A DNA stretch of 6,003 nucleotides, taken from Actinomycetota bacterium (GTDB lineage: Bacteria; Actinomycetota; Thermoleophilia; Gaiellales; Gaiellaceae). Of this stretch, positions 5,807 to 6,003 are shown one piece after another. The position numbers and the translations under genes are program-made. Numbering within the stretch: the first letter of the stretch is position 1; each line of letters opens with the position of its first letter. The stretch is from the NCBI GenBank assembly GCA_013811645.1, contig JACCUU010000004.1:1-6003 (forward strand), in the 5' to 3' direction. The notes beneath the pieces were generated by a model. The model searched no databases, was not told the origin of the DNA, and saw only the letters and a list, made by a program, of their open reading frames with translations.

Positions 5807-5830
5807 GGGGTCAGGCTGAAGCCTGACCCC
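5807..5830. repeat. Perfect palindromic repeat, possible bidirectional terminator between relA and TPR gene
   Basis: GGGGTCAGGCT (5807-5817) and AGCCTGACCCC (5820-5830) are exact 11-bp inverted repeats around a 2-base centre, forming a strong GC-rich hairpin in RNA from either strand. It sits in the 79-bp junction between the convergent relA (stop ends 5757) and the minus-strand TPR gene (stop begins 5837). No T-run follows on either side. The second copy in this window (716-739) is also at a convergent junction, so this looks like a dispersed REP-like element that may protect 3' ends or block read-through. Confidence 0.65.
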
Positions 5831-5836
5831 AGGCAG

Positions 5837-6003
5837 TCACCGGCTCAGCGGCCAACCGGGCAGCTCACGGAGGGTAACGAGATCCTCGTCCTTGCGGGCG
5901 ATGTCCTCCCACTCCGGCTTGAGCTCGAGCGCGCGACGCACGTGCTCGAGCGCATCGTCTGGGCGGCCCGCGAGCGCCTCGGCGCAGCCGAGGTTGTACA
6001 GCA
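5837..6003 (-). CDS. Tetratricopeptide-repeat protein, C-terminal fragment (5' end beyond window)
   Basis: Read on the minus strand, the frame is open from the right window edge to a TGA at 5839-5837, giving 54 residues and no start codon of its own. The visible sequence begins LYNLGCAEALAGRPDDALEH and continues into VRRALELKP. This fits a TPR unit: an Asn-Leu-Gly pair in helix A, a small residue and Gly-Arg-Pro turn, Ala in helix B and the closing Pro. After it come EWEDIARKDEDLVTL and a terminal RELPGWPLSR, an ending that resembles other TPR proteins with DxDLxxLRxLPG tails. TPR units mediate protein contacts, and nothing in this fragment shows the partner or any enzymatic domain. It converges on relA, separated by the palindromic repeat, so it belongs to a different transcription unit. 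Codon use matches a real gene. Confidence 0.85.
   Translation of the reverse strand, partial: LYNLGCAEALAGRPDDALEHVRRALELKPEWEDIARKDEDLVTLRELPGWPLSR

Overview
This is a GC-rich, gene-dense chromosomal window from a bacterium, most probably an Actinomycetota lineage. The evidence is strongly G/C-biased third codon positions, GTG and TTG starts, the RuvB and Rel sequence style, and apparently leaderless genes. A deep-branching class such as Thermoleophilia would fit, but that placement is inference. The content is mainly core genome maintenance and stress signalling. I see no mobile element, CRISPR array, rRNA or tRNA.

Layout. Positions 1-379 hold the 3' end of ruvB (Holliday-junction branch migration motor), entering from the left edge. 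A small unknown gene (376-708) overlaps its stop codon by 4 bp (TTGA). It converges on an unknown 151-codon minus-strand gene (755-1210), and a hairpin repeat lies between them. The minus-strand gene diverges across only 28 bp from a 73-codon two-helix membrane protein (1239-1460). recJ (single-strand exonuclease, 1498-3381) follows. After a 168-bp gap comes a full-length bifunctional (p)ppGpp synthetase/hydrolase gene (3550-5757). This converges on the 3' end of a minus-strand TPR protein gene (5837-6003) that has no start inside the window. The junction between them holds a perfect palindrome and a degenerate relative of it.

How it fits together. RuvB and RecJ both act in recombination and repair, and Rel sets the stringent response. 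Clustering of ruv genes, recJ and relA is common in Actinomycetota and Firmicutes, but the secD/secF and apt genes often found between them are absent here. Two unknown genes and a small membrane protein gene occupy that space instead.

The least ordinary signals are non-coding. First, a palindromic 24-bp repeat family sits at both convergent gene junctions. Second, the four genes that begin after non-coding DNA all show a TANNNT hexamer 6-7 nt before the start codon, consistent with leaderless transcription. Third, perfect dyads overlap the putative recJ and relA promoters. I found no convincing new multi-gene system. No gene-free stretch exceeds 300 bases.
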